Source of the DNA: UBA6627 sp965248675
GTDB lineage: Bacteria > Chloroflexota > Dehalococcoidia > UBA2979
DNA length: 64,000 bases
Direction of reading: 5' to 3'
Assembly: GCA_965248675.1 (NCBI GenBank)
Contig: CBDFJZ010000008.1
Span: 1 to 64,000 of the forward strand
Shown here: positions 27,503 through 36,078 of the stretch, piece by piece
Layout: each line of letters opens with the position of its first letter
How positions within the stretch are numbered: the stretch's first letter is position 1
Translations under genes and position numbers: made by a program
Notes under the pieces: generated by a model
Seen by the model: the letters and a program-made list of their open reading frames with translations, nothing else
What the model was told of the DNA's origin: nothing
Database searches by the model: none

Positions 27503-28603
27503 TCAGACCACGCTGCGCACGAACGGCATCGTCGGATTCGTGCCGAGCATGATCCGGTCGATCACCTCCCAGCTCGCCGTGTCGATCACCGCGACTGAGC
27601 CCTCCTTGGTCACGATCGCGTAGACCCGCGTGCCGTCCGGGTGCACGGCGATCTTCTGCGGGTTGGTGCCGACCGTGACGCGCGCCACCTCCTCGTAGCT
27701 GGCAGTGTCGATCACCTGGAACATCGTGTCGCCGCTGTGCCCGATGTAGGCGTACGCCCCATCCGGACTGAACGCCGCGACAATCGGGCCCTCGCCGGCG
27801 GGGAATCGTGCCAGCTCGCTGAGATCCACCGGATCGAACACGGAGTTCGTCTTGCTGCCGGTGTCCTGCACCCAGATCCGCCCGTCGGGACCGGTGCTCA
27901 GCATCAGCGGAACGCTACCGATCGGCGTCGCGACCTCCATCAGCGTCTCGCCCGTCCGAGGGTCGAGCGTGACGATCGAGTCGCCGGCGCGGGTGGGGTA
28001 GACGAAGCGCTCCACGCCGTCAGACCCGACCGAGATGTCGGCGTCGCAGACGACGCCGTCCGTGCCGCTGCCCAGCGGCACGTCGTCCCAGTCCGCGATC
28101 ACCTCGAACGTCGCAGGGTTGATCGGAACCACGCGCCCCGAGCCCTGCAGCCCGATGTGCACCGCGCTGCGATCGGCCAGCGCCTTGCCGATGTAGACGT
28201 TCTGCGGGTCCTGTCCGACCGAGATCCGCTGCGTCACCTCGAGCGAGTCGAGGTCGAGCGTCATGATCGTGACCTCGTTGGTGTCGCGATCCTTCGTCCC
28301 CAGCCAGAGCAGGCTGCCGTCGAGGTAGTTGTTGTCGTCGTTCCAGGTCCAGCTCGTGAACTCGGGGACGTCCGCGGTGCGGACGACCATGTTCGTCGCC
28401 GTGTCGATCACCGAGATGTGCGGCGAGCTATTGCTGAGGGCGAACAGCTCGACCCGCGCGGGCGCCTCGCTGGCCGTCGCCGTCTCATCGCTCGTGTCAT
28501 CGGAGCAGCCGATGAGCGCAGCGCCGGCGAGGCCGAGCGCTCCGAGCACCGAACCGCGGACGAACTAGCGGCGAGACGGTCGTCCAAACCTCTGGTCGTT
28601 CAT
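27503..28603 (-). CDS. YVTN-type beta-propeller Tat lipoprotein with in-frame TAG inside the Tat motif
   Basis: ATG 28603 overlaps the TusA-like stop (ATGA) and GAGG precedes it. The frame reads MNDQRFGRPSRR, then TAG (28567-28565), then FVRGSVLGALGLAGAALIGC. Together SRRxFVRG is a textbook twin-arginine motif with the stop at the free position, so the intact gene surely starts at 28603. The mature part, about 330 residues, carries repeated ISVIDTATN/VAVIDTASW/IGHSGD blade motifs of a seven-bladed propeller. Either a nonsense change, a sequence error or readthrough is involved. An internal start at 28549 would give a product without the Tat signal. Confidence 0.8.
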
Positions 28604-28833
28604 GCTGTTACCTCGGTGCGCGCGGGCGTGAGCGTGATACGCCACTCCGGCGTCCCGGTCTGCTCGATCGTCACCTCGTAGCCGTGGCGGGGAGCCTGCG
28701 GCGGGATCGTGTCCAGGCACAGAGCGTGGTCGGTGATCACCACCACCGAGTCCTCACCGTTGAGCTTCTTCATCGCCTCGACGGCTTTCATCATCGGGTA
28801 GGGGCATACCTCGCCCCGAACGTCCAGTTCCAT
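28600..28833 (-). CDS. TusA-family sulfur carrier
   Basis: A 77-residue protein from ATG 28833 behind AGGAGG. The MELDVRGEVCPYPMMKA opening has the CPxP motif whose Cys carries the persulfide in TusA/SirA proteins. It is the second of two such genes in tandem, nine bases apart, and its stop overlaps the start of the propeller lipoprotein gene. Probably passes sulfur between the rhodanese and an acceptor in the cytoplasm. Confidence 0.88.
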   Translation of the reverse strand: MELDVRGEVCPYPMMKAVEAMKKLNGEDSVVVITDHALCLDTIPPQAPRHGYEVTIEQTGTPEWRITLTPARTEVTA

Positions 28834-28842
28834 GGCGTCCTC

Positions 28843-29109
28843 CTATCGATCTGGTCTCGCCGCGTCCCGCCGCCGCAACGTGATCGTCCATTGCTGGCCA
28901 GGCGCCCGTTCCGTTTCGGCGTCGTACCCGAGGGCGTTGGCCTGGTGAGGGATGTCTGCCGCGCAGATCGCGTCATCGAGCTGAATGACCAGCGTCCCGG
29001 CGGTTCCTGCGTCCCGCGCGCGACGCATCGCGTCAACTGCCTGCTCCGTCGGAACCGGGCATTCGAGGCCACGTGCGTCGATTTCCACGCTGTCCGCCCC
29101 GACGGTCAC
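28843..29109 (-). CDS. TusA-family sulfur carrier
   Basis: An 88-residue protein. I prefer GTG 29109, whose GTGA overlaps the transporter stop, the same coupling used elsewhere in this operon; a longer frame to 29142 exists. The VEIDARGLECPVPTEQA stretch has the CPxP motif. Coupled to a YeeE/YedE transporter, as TusA-like genes often are. Confidence 0.87.
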   Translation of the reverse strand: MTVGADSVEIDARGLECPVPTEQAVDAMRRARDAGTAGTLVIQLDDAICAADIPHQANALGYDAETERAPGQQWTITLRRRDAARPDR

Positions 29110-30383
29110 GGAATCCGTCGCAGCAGCTGCACGCCGAGCCACGCCCCGCCGGCTAGCGAGCCGCCAAAGACCCAGCCGCTCAGCGCGAGCGAGGGGACGG
29201 CGGAAAAGAAGGCGCCGATCGTACAGCCGATCGCGAGGCCCGAGGCGTAGCCCATCGCCAGACCACCGCCGAGCGCCTGAGCGTAGCGGCGGCGCTGGGG
29301 CGGGAAGCGCAGCTTGAACTCGCCGGCGAACAGCGCCGCGACGAGCGCGCCGGCGACAAGCCCGACCGTGATCGCGAAGGTCGCGGTGAACACCCCGCCC
29401 TCGCCAGAGCGCGCCGCGCAGCCGCCGATCGCGTCGAGTCCCTTCAGCATCGGGGGGCCGATGTTGAGGGAGTTGGTCGCGTTCTGACCCCAGCGCGACA
29501 GCTCGCCGGTGACGCCCCAGGGCTGCGCCGCGAGGTACATCAGCAAGGCGGTGATGCCGAGCACGGCGTCACCGACGACGGGTGACCATCCGTCGACGAA
29601 GACGCGCTGCCAGAGCGCGTTGAGCCGCCCTCGGAGCGTGGCGTCGTCCGCCTCATCCTCGAGCCGCCGGATCGCCGGCATCGCAATCCCGTTCCGCGTC
29701 TCCCACCACAGCGCGGCGAGAAACACGACGAGCAGCCCTCCAAGGGTGAGCGCGACCGCCGTGCCGTACCCGCCGGGCAGCGCCTCCGCCAGCCAGATCT
29801 TGGGTTCGTGCTGAATGATCGTGTCCCACCACCAGTTCCACTGGTAGGCGAGCAGCGCCAACCCGAGGATCATGCCCATCACGGCCACCCCCGACGCGAC
29901 GTAGCCTTCGCCGACGCGGTAGAGCGATCCGGAGGAGCAGCCCCCGGCCATCACCATCCCGACCCCGAAGAGCACGCCGCCGAAGACAGTCGAGAGGCCG
30001 ACCGGCAGCACGTGCGCCTCGGCCGGGAGCGCGCCAAACTGCGGGAAGGGGACCTCGTCGTACATCAGCAGCGCGAACCCGAGCGTCGTGATCGCGAGAC
30101 CGACCAGGATTCCGTTGAGGATGCGGCTCTGGCCGAACAGGAACAGGTCCCGGAACGCCGAGGCGAAGCAGAAGCGGGAGCGCTGTAGCGCGAACCCGGC
30201 GACCATGCCCAACAGCCAGAGCGGTGCGAGCACGGCCGTTGACGCACCGATCACCCTCGAGAAGGCGAGCGCCGCGACCAGGACGACCACACCGACGACG
30301 CTTTGCGCCGCCCACGGCAAGGAGGTGGAGGTTGTGCTGCCGATGGCGGATTTGAGGGCCACCGTGGGGAGCGTCCAATCCAT
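29106..30383 (-). CDS. YeeE/YedE (TsuA-like) thiosulfate-type transporter
   Basis: A membrane protein of about 425 residues from ATG 30383 (MDWTLPTVALKS); a TTG nine bases further up is possible. It has many hydrophobic segments and the conserved Cys-bearing turns of the family: RSRFCFASAFRD, MAGGCSSGSLYR and AIGCTIGAFFSAVPSL. TsuA homologues take up thiosulfate through a relay of such cysteines. It heads an operon with two TusA-like proteins and a rhodanese, which supports thiosulfate or sulfane sulfur uptake. Its start faces the gene at 30465 across an 80-base divergent gap. Confidence 0.9.
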   Translation of the reverse strand: MDWTLPTVALKSAIGSTTSTSLPWAAQSVVGVVVLVAALAFSRVIGASTAVLAPLWLLGMVAGFALQRSRFCFASAFRDLFLFGQSRILNGILVGLAITTLGFALLMYDEVPFPQFGALPAEAHVLPVGLSTVFGGVLFGVGMVMAGGCSSGSLYRVGEGYVASGVAVMGMILGLALLAYQWNWWWDTIIQHEPKIWLAEALPGGYGTAVALTLGGLLVVFLAALWWETRNGIAMPAIRRLEDEADDATLRGRLNALWQRVFVDGWSPVVGDAVLGITALLMYLAAQPWGVTGELSRWGQNATNSLNIGPPMLKGLDAIGGCAARSGEGGVFTATFAITVGLVAGALVAALFAGEFKLRFPPQRRRYAQALGGGLAMGYASGLAIGCTIGAFFSAVPSLALSGWVFGGSLAGGAWLGVQLLRRIP

Positions 30384-30464
30384 CGCGAGCAAGGCGTTGC
30401 GGGCCCGTGTGGCCCGGAACAGGGTGGTTCCCCCGAACCTTCGCGCGACACTGGCCTAATCACG

Positions 30465-31151
30465 ATGAGCTTTGTCAAGAATATCATCCTCTCAACACGG
30501 ATGGCCGCGCGGCCAGGGCCGGAGGCCGTCAGGCGCGGCGCACGGCGCTTCATCGTGATCGGCGCCCCCGTCGCCCTGGCGGTGCTGGAGTTATGGCATC
30601 CGCTGTTCGCCTCGGAACCGGGCAAGAGCCTGCTGCCGGTCGCCGATCGGTGGCTGCTCGTCCACCTCCTGCAACTGCCGCTGTTCGCCCTGCTGGCGCT
30701 GTCGCTGTATCTCCTCGTCGACGGCTTGCGGGGCGTGGCGCCCGCCGTCGCGCGCATCGGGGCGGTGGTGTTCGGCGCGCTCTACGCGGCGTTCGATGCC
30801 GTGGCCGGGATCGCCACCGGCGTGCTGGCGAGGGAAGCGAACGGCCTCGGACCGGTCGAGCGCCAGACCGTCGAGGCCACCATCGACGCGCTCTTCACCG
30901 ATCGGATCGTCGGCGGAGAGTCGTCGCTGCTGGCGGTGGCCGCGAGCCTCGCGTGGTTGGTCGCGGCATTCGCCGTGGCGCTGTCGCTGCGCCGCGCGGG
31001 CGCCCATCGCATCGCGGTCCTACTGGTCGGGCTCTCGGCGTTGCTCTTCCCGCTGGGACATACCCCGCCGAACGCACAACTCGCGCTCGGCTGCTTCGCC
31101 GCAGGCGCCGCGCTCGCTGAGTTCGGCCCCCGCGTCCGCCGTCGGGCCTGA
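30465..31151 (+). CDS. Integral membrane protein of unknown function
   Basis: A 228-residue protein from ATG 30465 (MSFVKNIILSTRM). Five or six hydrophobic segments alternate with short loops; the fourth follows a longer loop with VERQTVEATIDALF. No catalytic or ligand motifs. It is divergent from the sulfur operon and followed by a long repeat-filled gap, so it may stand alone. The longer frame upstream of 30465 overlaps the opposite-strand transporter gene and is not coding. Confidence 0.65.
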   Translation: MSFVKNIILSTRMAARPGPEAVRRGARRFIVIGAPVALAVLELWHPLFASEPGKSLLPVADRWLLVHLLQLPLFALLALSLYLLVDGLRGVAPAVARIGAVVFGALYAAFDAVAGIATGVLAREANGLGPVERQTVEATIDALFTDRIVGGESSLLAVAASLAWLVAAFAVALSLRRAGAHRIAVLLVGLSALLFPLGHTPPNAQLALGCFAAGAALAEFGPRVRRRA

Positions 31152-31245
31152 GGTCACGCCGATCGGTTCGGCCGCCCTGTCATCACTGGCGATCGAGCGA
31201 GCCCCATCTTGTGCGCGACCCGGCGAGCAAGCTGGGCACCACGTC

Positions 31246-31357
31246 CGGGGCGGGGCTGTCGGGGCCTCTGGCCCCCACAGGGATTGAGGCTCGTGGGTTC
31301 AAACTTCAAGACAGCGTCGCGGGCGAAGCGCGCGACCCTATCGGGCGCAAAGCGCCA
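31246..31357. repeat. Dispersed GC-rich multi-hairpin repeat, diverged copy
   Basis: First of two tandem copies in the 528-base gap before the Nudix gene. It has a TCGGGGCCTCTGGCCCC hairpin, a spacer with GTGGGTTCAAACTTCAA, then GTCGCGGGCGAAGCGCGCGAC and TCGGGCGCAAAGCGCC hairpins. The order is the same as in the copy at 31468, with which its final 40 bases are almost identical. Confidence 0.75.
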
Positions 31358-31467
31358 GCTCCGCACAACCGGCGGAGCAGGCACCCGGCACCTCGGAACG
31401 GGCGGGGGCACATTTCTCCGGCGGCCCGTCCGACCCCGCTCCAGCTCGCAAAGTGACTCCGGTCCGA

Positions 31468-31580
31468 AGAGGGGGTCTGGGGCGCCAGCCCCACAGGTAT
31501 GTGGGGTGGGTGGGCGGGTTCCACAACTCAACACGGCGTCGCGGGCGAAGCGCGCGACCCCATCGGGCGCAAAGCGCCCG
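31468..31580. repeat. Dispersed GC-rich multi-hairpin repeat
   Basis: Contains TGGGGCGCCAGCCCCA, the G-rich GTGGGGTGGGTGGGCGGG, GTCGCGGGCGAAGCGCGCGAC and CGGGCGCAAAGCGCCCG in that order: three palindromes around a G-rich segment. The remaining ~120 bases between the two copies and ~100 bases before the Nudix gene show no gene. Confidence 0.8.
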
Positions 31581-31679
31581 TCCGAGGGTTCGGCGCCCAC
31601 CGGCGGCCGGCAACAGTCTCTGCTGCTACCATCCCCACGCACACTCACCCCCGACTCCCCGCCGCGAGACGACCGACCG

Positions 31680-32162
31680 GTGACGACCAACCTCTGGGGT
31701 GACGAACCCCGCACGTACCGCCTCTCGGCGGGCGTCTACGCCATTCGCGACGGCAGGGCCGCATTCCTCCGGCGCGCGGTTGGCGTGATGGTCGGTTTCT
31801 GGAGTATTCCCGGCGGCCGGGTCGATCCCCGCGAGGACCCGCTCACGGGGGCGCTCCGCGAACTGAAAGAGGAGTCCGGTCTCGAGCCCACCGGGCCGAT
31901 CGAGTACCTATGCGCCCTCCCAGTCCAGGGCTACGGGGAGCATGCTCTGCGGTTCTTCTACGTCGCGAACTGCGACGAGGGCGAGATCGTGCTCAGCCGG
32001 GAGCACTCGGACTGCGCTTGGCTGAGCCCCCGCGAATACCGCGACGCGCACCTCAACGACGACGAACTCGCCAGGTGGACGGAAGCCAGCCCGCACGACG
32101 GCTTCAACGTGCTCGCCAACCGCGCCGGCATCGAGGCCCTGATCGACTGGCTGGCACGATGA
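31680..32162 (+). CDS. Nudix hydrolase
   Basis: A 160-residue protein from GTG 31680 (MTTNLWGDEPRTYRL). The Nudix box is complete: GGRVDPREDPLTGALRELKE followed by ESGL matches Gx5Ex7REUxEExGU. These enzymes hydrolyse nucleoside diphosphates linked to another moiety; the substrate cannot be told. The open frame upstream of 31680 runs through the repeat elements and is not coding. Confidence 0.9.
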   Translation: MTTNLWGDEPRTYRLSAGVYAIRDGRAAFLRRAVGVMVGFWSIPGGRVDPREDPLTGALRELKEESGLEPTGPIEYLCALPVQGYGEHALRFFYVANCDEGEIVLSREHSDCAWLSPREYRDAHLNDDELARWTEASPHDGFNVLANRAGIEALIDWLAR

Positions 32163-32322
32163 CACTCCCCGCCTCGACGCCGCGCTGCTCCGGCAGAGTT
32201 CTTATGTCTCGACAACGTTCCCTCGCTCACGCTCCGCGACACCGGGAACCCGGAACCGGCCTCGAACGTTCGGCCCACAGCGCACGGGTTGACCAACGCG
32301 AGGCCAGGCGATTGGATGGATC

Positions 32323-33666
32323 GTGGCGGGCCTCAGACGAAGGATCAGTGTGAGCCGCGCCGGCCTCACCAAGTGGATGTACATCGGCCTGCACATCAAG
32401 CGCTGGCTGATCCTGCTCGTCCTCAGCGTCGCAATCATGGGCCTCGGCTTCGCCTACCTGCTCCGCGAGTTCTATCTCACCTACACGTTCCCCGAGTGGA
32501 CCTTCTACGCGACGCTCCAGTTCATCCCGCGCTGGGCGCGCGGCCTCCTCTTCGTCGGGTCCGCCAGTGCGCTCACCCTCTTCGCCGGCTGGCGCCTGAA
32601 CCGTTCACTCGCCGCGTCGCTCGTCCCCGGGAGCGACGAATCGGACATCGTCGACCTCGTCTATCAGCGACGCACCCTCGCGCGCGGGCCGAAGCTCGTG
32701 GCGATCGGCGGTGGCACCGGGCTTTCGACCTTGCTGCGCGGCCTCAAGCGGTACACCGGCAACCTGACCGCGATCGTCACCGTCGCCGACGACGGCGGCT
32801 CCAGCGGCCGCCTCCGCCGCGACCGCAACGTGATCCCGCCCGGCGACATCCGCAACTGCATCGCCGCCCTGGCCGAGGCCGAGCCGCTCGTCACCGAGCT
32901 CTTCCAGCACCGCTTCGAGGAGCGCGACGGCGACGCGATCGGCGGCCACTCCTTCGGCAATCTCTTCATCACCGCGATGGCCGACGTCACTGGCTCAATG
33001 GAGCGCGGGATCGCCGAGACCTCGCGTGTACTGGCGGTCCGCGGACAGATCGTGCCCGCCTCGCTCGCCGACGTGACGCTGAGCGCCCGCCTCGCCGACG
33101 GTAGCGTGATCCGCGGCGAGTCGCGGATCCCGGAATCCGGGGCGCCGCCCGTCGAGGTCTTCATCGAGCCCGCCGACGCCCCGGCGCACCCGCAGGCCGT
33201 CCGCGCGATCCGCGAGGCCGACTTGATCGTGATCGGGCCCGGGAGCCTCTACACCTCGATCCTGCCGAACCTGCTCGTGCCCGAGCTCGGCCGCGCCCTG
33301 TTCGAGTCGAACGCCCATCGCGTCTACGTGAGCAACGTGGCGACCCAGGCCGGCGAGACCGACGGCTACACCGCCGCCGACCACCTCGCGGCGCTCCAGC
33401 GCCACCTCGGGCGCCCCGACGTCGCACAGATGGTGCTCGCCAACAGCAACCTGCCGTCCGAGCCGCTGCCCGAGGAATGGCGCTCGACCCCGGTCACGGC
33501 TCCCGGCGACGCTGACTACGGCGGCGCGCGCCTCGTACTGCTCGACGTGGTCGACCACGACCGCCGCTATCGACACGACGGTGAGCGGCTGGCGAGCGCG
33601 GTGGTGCGGCTCTACTACGAGCGCGACCTGCGCGCGCAGGCCCCACAGGCCGCCTCCACCACCTAG
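32323..33666 (+). CDS. YvcK/CofD-like (gluconeogenesis factor family) protein with N-terminal membrane helices
   Basis: 447 residues from GTG 32323; GTG 32350 with AAGGAT upstream is an equally good start. Two hydrophobic helices (about residues 25-50 and 75-95) precede a soluble domain starting KLVAIGGGTGLSTLLRGLK, the nucleotide-binding loop of the YvcK/CofD fold. TVADDGGSSGRLRRD, PPGDIRNCI and GGHSFGNLFI follow, all diagnostic. YvcK proteins bind UDP-sugars and influence cell wall and carbon metabolism. The membrane-anchored form is known from some Gram-positive and Chloroflexota relatives. No rapZ or whiA neighbour is present. Confidence 0.9.
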   Translation: MAGLRRRISVSRAGLTKWMYIGLHIKRWLILLVLSVAIMGLGFAYLLREFYLTYTFPEWTFYATLQFIPRWARGLLFVGSASALTLFAGWRLNRSLAASLVPGSDESDIVDLVYQRRTLARGPKLVAIGGGTGLSTLLRGLKRYTGNLTAIVTVADDGGSSGRLRRDRNVIPPGDIRNCIAALAEAEPLVTELFQHRFEERDGDAIGGHSFGNLFITAMADVTGSMERGIAETSRVLAVRGQIVPASLADVTLSARLADGSVIRGESRIPESGAPPVEVFIEPADAPAHPQAVRAIREADLIVIGPGSLYTSILPNLLVPELGRALFESNAHRVYVSNVATQAGETDGYTAADHLAALQRHLGRPDVAQMVLANSNLPSEPLPEEWRSTPVTAPGDADYGGARLVLLDVVDHDRRYRHDGERLASAVVRLYYERDLRAQAPQAASTT

Positions 33667-33749
33667 CTGGCCGTCCGCGCCGGATTCCGGTAGCCCTATC
33701 CGCCCCAGGCCTCGGTAGAATCGCTCGCGCGAACTTCGAGGACCGCGCC

Positions 33750-34286
33750 GTGCCCCGCTCCTTCCGCATCCGTACCGCCCGTATCGAGGACGCTCCTACA
33801 CTGGTCGCGCTCGGCGCCCGCCGCTTCGCCGACGCGCATCGCGACGGGTTCGCTCCCGACGATCTGCAGGTCGTCGTCGAACGGGACTGGAACGAGCCGC
33901 AGGTCGCCAACGAGATCGCCGACCCTGACGTTCGGTTCTTCGTCGGCGTCAGTCCCGAGGCCAGCGACGACCACCCGGTTGGCCTCTGCGCGCTCCGCCC
34001 GGGCAGCATCCACGGCACCGACGAAACCGCGATGGAACTCGGCCGCCTCTACCTCGAACCCGACTACCTGGGTACCGGCCTTGGCTCGGCGCTGGTGGAC
34101 GCCGTTCTCGAGGCCTGCGACGGCGCCGGCCATGATCGCTGCTGGTTGATCGTGTGGGACCACAACGACCGCGCGACCGCGTTGTACGAGCGTCGCGGCT
34201 TCGAGGTCGTTGGCGAATTCCCGTACGCGATCGGCAACAGCGCGCGGACGGCGGTGCTGATGATTCGGCCGCGACCGGCACCGTGA
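33750..34286 (+). CDS. GNAT-family N-acetyltransferase
   Basis: A 178-residue GNAT protein from GTG 33750. It begins FRIRTARIEDAPTLVALG and has the acetyl-CoA-binding segment as ELGRLYLEPDYLGTGLGSAL followed by VDAVLEAC, and ALYERRGFEVVGEF near the end. Substrate unknown. It may be co-transcribed with the small gene at 34331. Confidence 0.88.
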   Translation: MPRSFRIRTARIEDAPTLVALGARRFADAHRDGFAPDDLQVVVERDWNEPQVANEIADPDVRFFVGVSPEASDDHPVGLCALRPGSIHGTDETAMELGRLYLEPDYLGTGLGSALVDAVLEACDGAGHDRCWLIVWDHNDRATALYERRGFEVVGEFPYAIGNSARTAVLMIRPRPAP

Positions 34287-34330
34287 CGCTGACCGCCGCC
34301 CGTCCCGAGCACGGCTAGCGTCGCCGCCGC

Positions 34331-34594
34331 GTGGACGAGCACACCGCCGCCTGGCTCGACTTCGCCGTCGGTGGCCGGCCCTCGCGCTTCATGCGCGCGC
34401 AGGCCGATTGGGAGCGCTACTACCGCTTCATCGAACACGTCGCCGCCCTCGATGAGCGCGAGCGCCCGCCGGTCTCCGAGGTGCGCGCACGCCTCGATCA
34501 TTGGCTGCCGCACCGCGCGGAGTGGGTCGCGGAGCTGATCACCGTCTACGAACACGGCCTCGCGCTGCTCGATCACGGGCGAGACTGTGGCTGA
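34331..34594 (+). CDS. Small protein of unknown function
   Basis: An 87-residue, acidic and aromatic-rich protein from GTG 34331 (MDEHTAAWLDFAVGG), with RFMRAQADWERYYRFIEHVA. No signal peptide, membrane segment or known motif. The amino-acid pattern looks coding (amphipathic helices) and it lies 44 bases after the GNAT gene. I do not recognise a family. Confidence 0.5.
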   Translation: MDEHTAAWLDFAVGGRPSRFMRAQADWERYYRFIEHVAALDERERPPVSEVRARLDHWLPHRAEWVAELITVYEHGLALLDHGRDCG

Positions 34595-34669
34595 CTCGTT
34601 CGCCGACCCAACGGTCGTACAAGTGCGCACGCTCACGAACGTTCGCAGCGGTACTATCTACTCGTAATC

Positions 34670-34951
34670 GTGGCGAGAGGAGGACACTCCTGTTCCACGA
34701 AACAGGCCGTCGACGAACGGCTCCAACGAAGCGCTGAGCCGACAAGGAGTCCGCCCTTGTACGAAGAGTCGTCCCGACCAGGGATCTAGCGCCTCGCAAC
34801 CCGCATGGCCACCGCCTCGCCCGCCCATCGGCGGCGACGCGGGCCAGCACGACGGAATCGGCACAGAGGCGAAGGTCCCGTCCGAACCCCCAACGCCCGA
34901 TAGCATGGGCATCGAACGCGAATCAGGCCCCGGCTCTGCCGGGGCCTGATT
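34670..34951 (+). ncRNA. Candidate structured RNA ending in a strong terminator hairpin
   Basis: The 511-base gap between convergent genes (34595-35105) has no convincing protein gene but dense complementarity. ACTCCT/AGGAGT (about 34690/34745) encloses three small hairpins (TGTT..AACA, CCGT..ACGG, GGCTC..GAGCC). A rod follows: GGGA/TCCC, CGCCTC/GAGGCG and CCCGC/GCGGG nested around 34775-34890. The terminator at 34921 closes it. No tmRNA, RNase P or SRP signature is present. Strand and 5' end are inferred from the terminator; a TACTAT box near 34653 could be a -10 element. Confidence 0.35.
34921..34951. terminator. Perfect 14-bp terminator-type hairpin
   Basis: AATCAGGCCCCGGC-TCT-GCCGGGGCCTGATT is a perfect inverted repeat with a 3-nt loop and A/T ends on both sides, so it could work on either strand. 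It is more than 150 bases from either flanking gene end, which suggests that it ends a transcript lying within the gap. Confidence 0.8.
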
Positions 34952-35057
34952 GCGCTTGGCGCGCGACTGAACTCGGCAGCTCAGCAGATCGACATCCACC
35001 TCGGGAATCGCCCCCGCCGAGGTCGGCGTGATGCTCGTGATCCCGGTCAGCCCCTCC

Positions 35058-35081
35058 GGGGTAGGCTGCGCGGCCTACCCC
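35058..35081. terminator. Hairpin downstream of the SDR gene
   Basis: GGGGTAGGC-TGCGCG-GCCTACCCC, a perfect 9-bp stem 25 bases past the stop of the minus-strand SDR gene. There is no clear T run, so it may be a transcript end by structure only. Confidence 0.45.
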
Positions 35082-35105
35082 GTATGTCTCTCGGCCCGGT
35101 GACGG

Positions 35106-36059
35106 CTACTTCGGGTCTTCCACTCGCTTCGGTGCCGGGTTGTCGATCCCGGCGACGAGCTGCAGCGGCACGGCACGGCTCAGCTCGTCCACCGTCCAGT
35201 GATCCGACTTGGCGATCGAGCGCGTCACCTGGCGGAACGAGTATCGCGAGGCCTGCCAGCCCGAGCTGCCGATCACCTGCCCGCTCACCGCGCCCCCGGC
35301 GTCGGTGCAGAGCCACGTGACCGTCGGGGCGTTGTTCTCCGGGTCGCCCGTCTGCGGACCGTCCTCGGGCCAGGCAGCCGCGACGCTGGCCGCGCGGCCC
35401 GCGCGGACGATCCCGGCCTGCGCGCGGATGTCCGCCGCCGCCGTTGGGATCGACTGGGTCATCCGCGTGTTGCCGCCGGGATAGATCGCGTTGGCCGTGA
35501 TCCCGTACGGGCCCAGCTCGCGAGCGAGCGCGCGCGCGAAGCCGACCATCCCTTCCTTCGCCGCGGAGTAATTCGCCTGACCCGACGATCCGAGGCCCGA
35601 TCCGGACGAGAACAACAGGATCCGGCCGCGCCCGTTCGCGAGCATCGCCGGCACCGCGTTCCGCACCGTGTTGAAGGCGCCCTTCAGGTGCACCGCCAGC
35701 ACCGCGTCCCACTCCTCCTCGGTCATGTTGAAGACCATCCGGTCGCGCAGGATCCCCGCGACGTGGCAGAGGATGTCGAGCCGCCCGAACTCGTCGACAG
35801 CCGTCTGTGCGAGCGCCGCGCCGTCCTCGAACTTCGAGATGTCGCCGTAGTGCGCCGCTGCCTGGCCGCCGGCCGCGCGGATCTCGTTCACCACCTCGTC
35901 CGCCGGACCGACGTCTCCGCCGGTCCCGTCGAGGCTGCCGCCGAAGTCGTTGACCACCACCGCGGCGCCTTCCGCGGCGAGCTGCTGCGCGACGCCGCGA
36001 CCGATGCCGCGCCCCGCCCCCGTGACGATCGCGACGCGTCCTTCGAGTCGATGTCCCAT
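35106..36059 (-). CDS. Short-chain dehydrogenase/reductase (SDR), long variant
   Basis: A 317-residue SDR from ATG 36059 behind GAAGGGAG. Cofactor loop TGAGRGIGRG, HVAGIL and the catalytic SSGSGLGSSGQANYSAAK (Ser and YxxxK) are intact. The VVNDFGGSLDGTGGD segment after strand 2 is the pattern of (3R)-hydroxyacyl-CoA dehydrogenase/MFE-2-like SDRs, which fits the acyl-CoA theme of the window. It forms an operon with the SDR gene upstream (19-base gap). Confidence 0.88.
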   Translation of the reverse strand: MGHRLEGRVAIVTGAGRGIGRGVAQQLAAEGAAVVVNDFGGSLDGTGGDVGPADEVVNEIRAAGGQAAAHYGDISKFEDGAALAQTAVDEFGRLDILCHVAGILRDRMVFNMTEEEWDAVLAVHLKGAFNTVRNAVPAMLANGRGRILLFSSGSGLGSSGQANYSAAKEGMVGFARALARELGPYGITANAIYPGGNTRMTQSIPTAAADIRAQAGIVRAGRAASVAAAWPEDGPQTGDPENNAPTVTWLCTDAGGAVSGQVIGSSGWQASRYSFRQVTRSIAKSDHWTVDELSRAVPLQLVAGIDNPAPKRVEDPK

Positions 36060-36078
36060 CGTGAAGCTCCCTTCCGAC

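Noticed and set aside
31100..31680. A gene in the gap upstream of the Nudix gene, including an N-terminal extension of that gene
   Set aside because: The frames run through hairpin repeats, have no ribosome site and encode low-complexity sequence.
34670..34951. tmRNA, RNase P RNA or SRP RNA in the convergent gap
   Set aside because: The conserved sequence signatures of these RNAs are absent.
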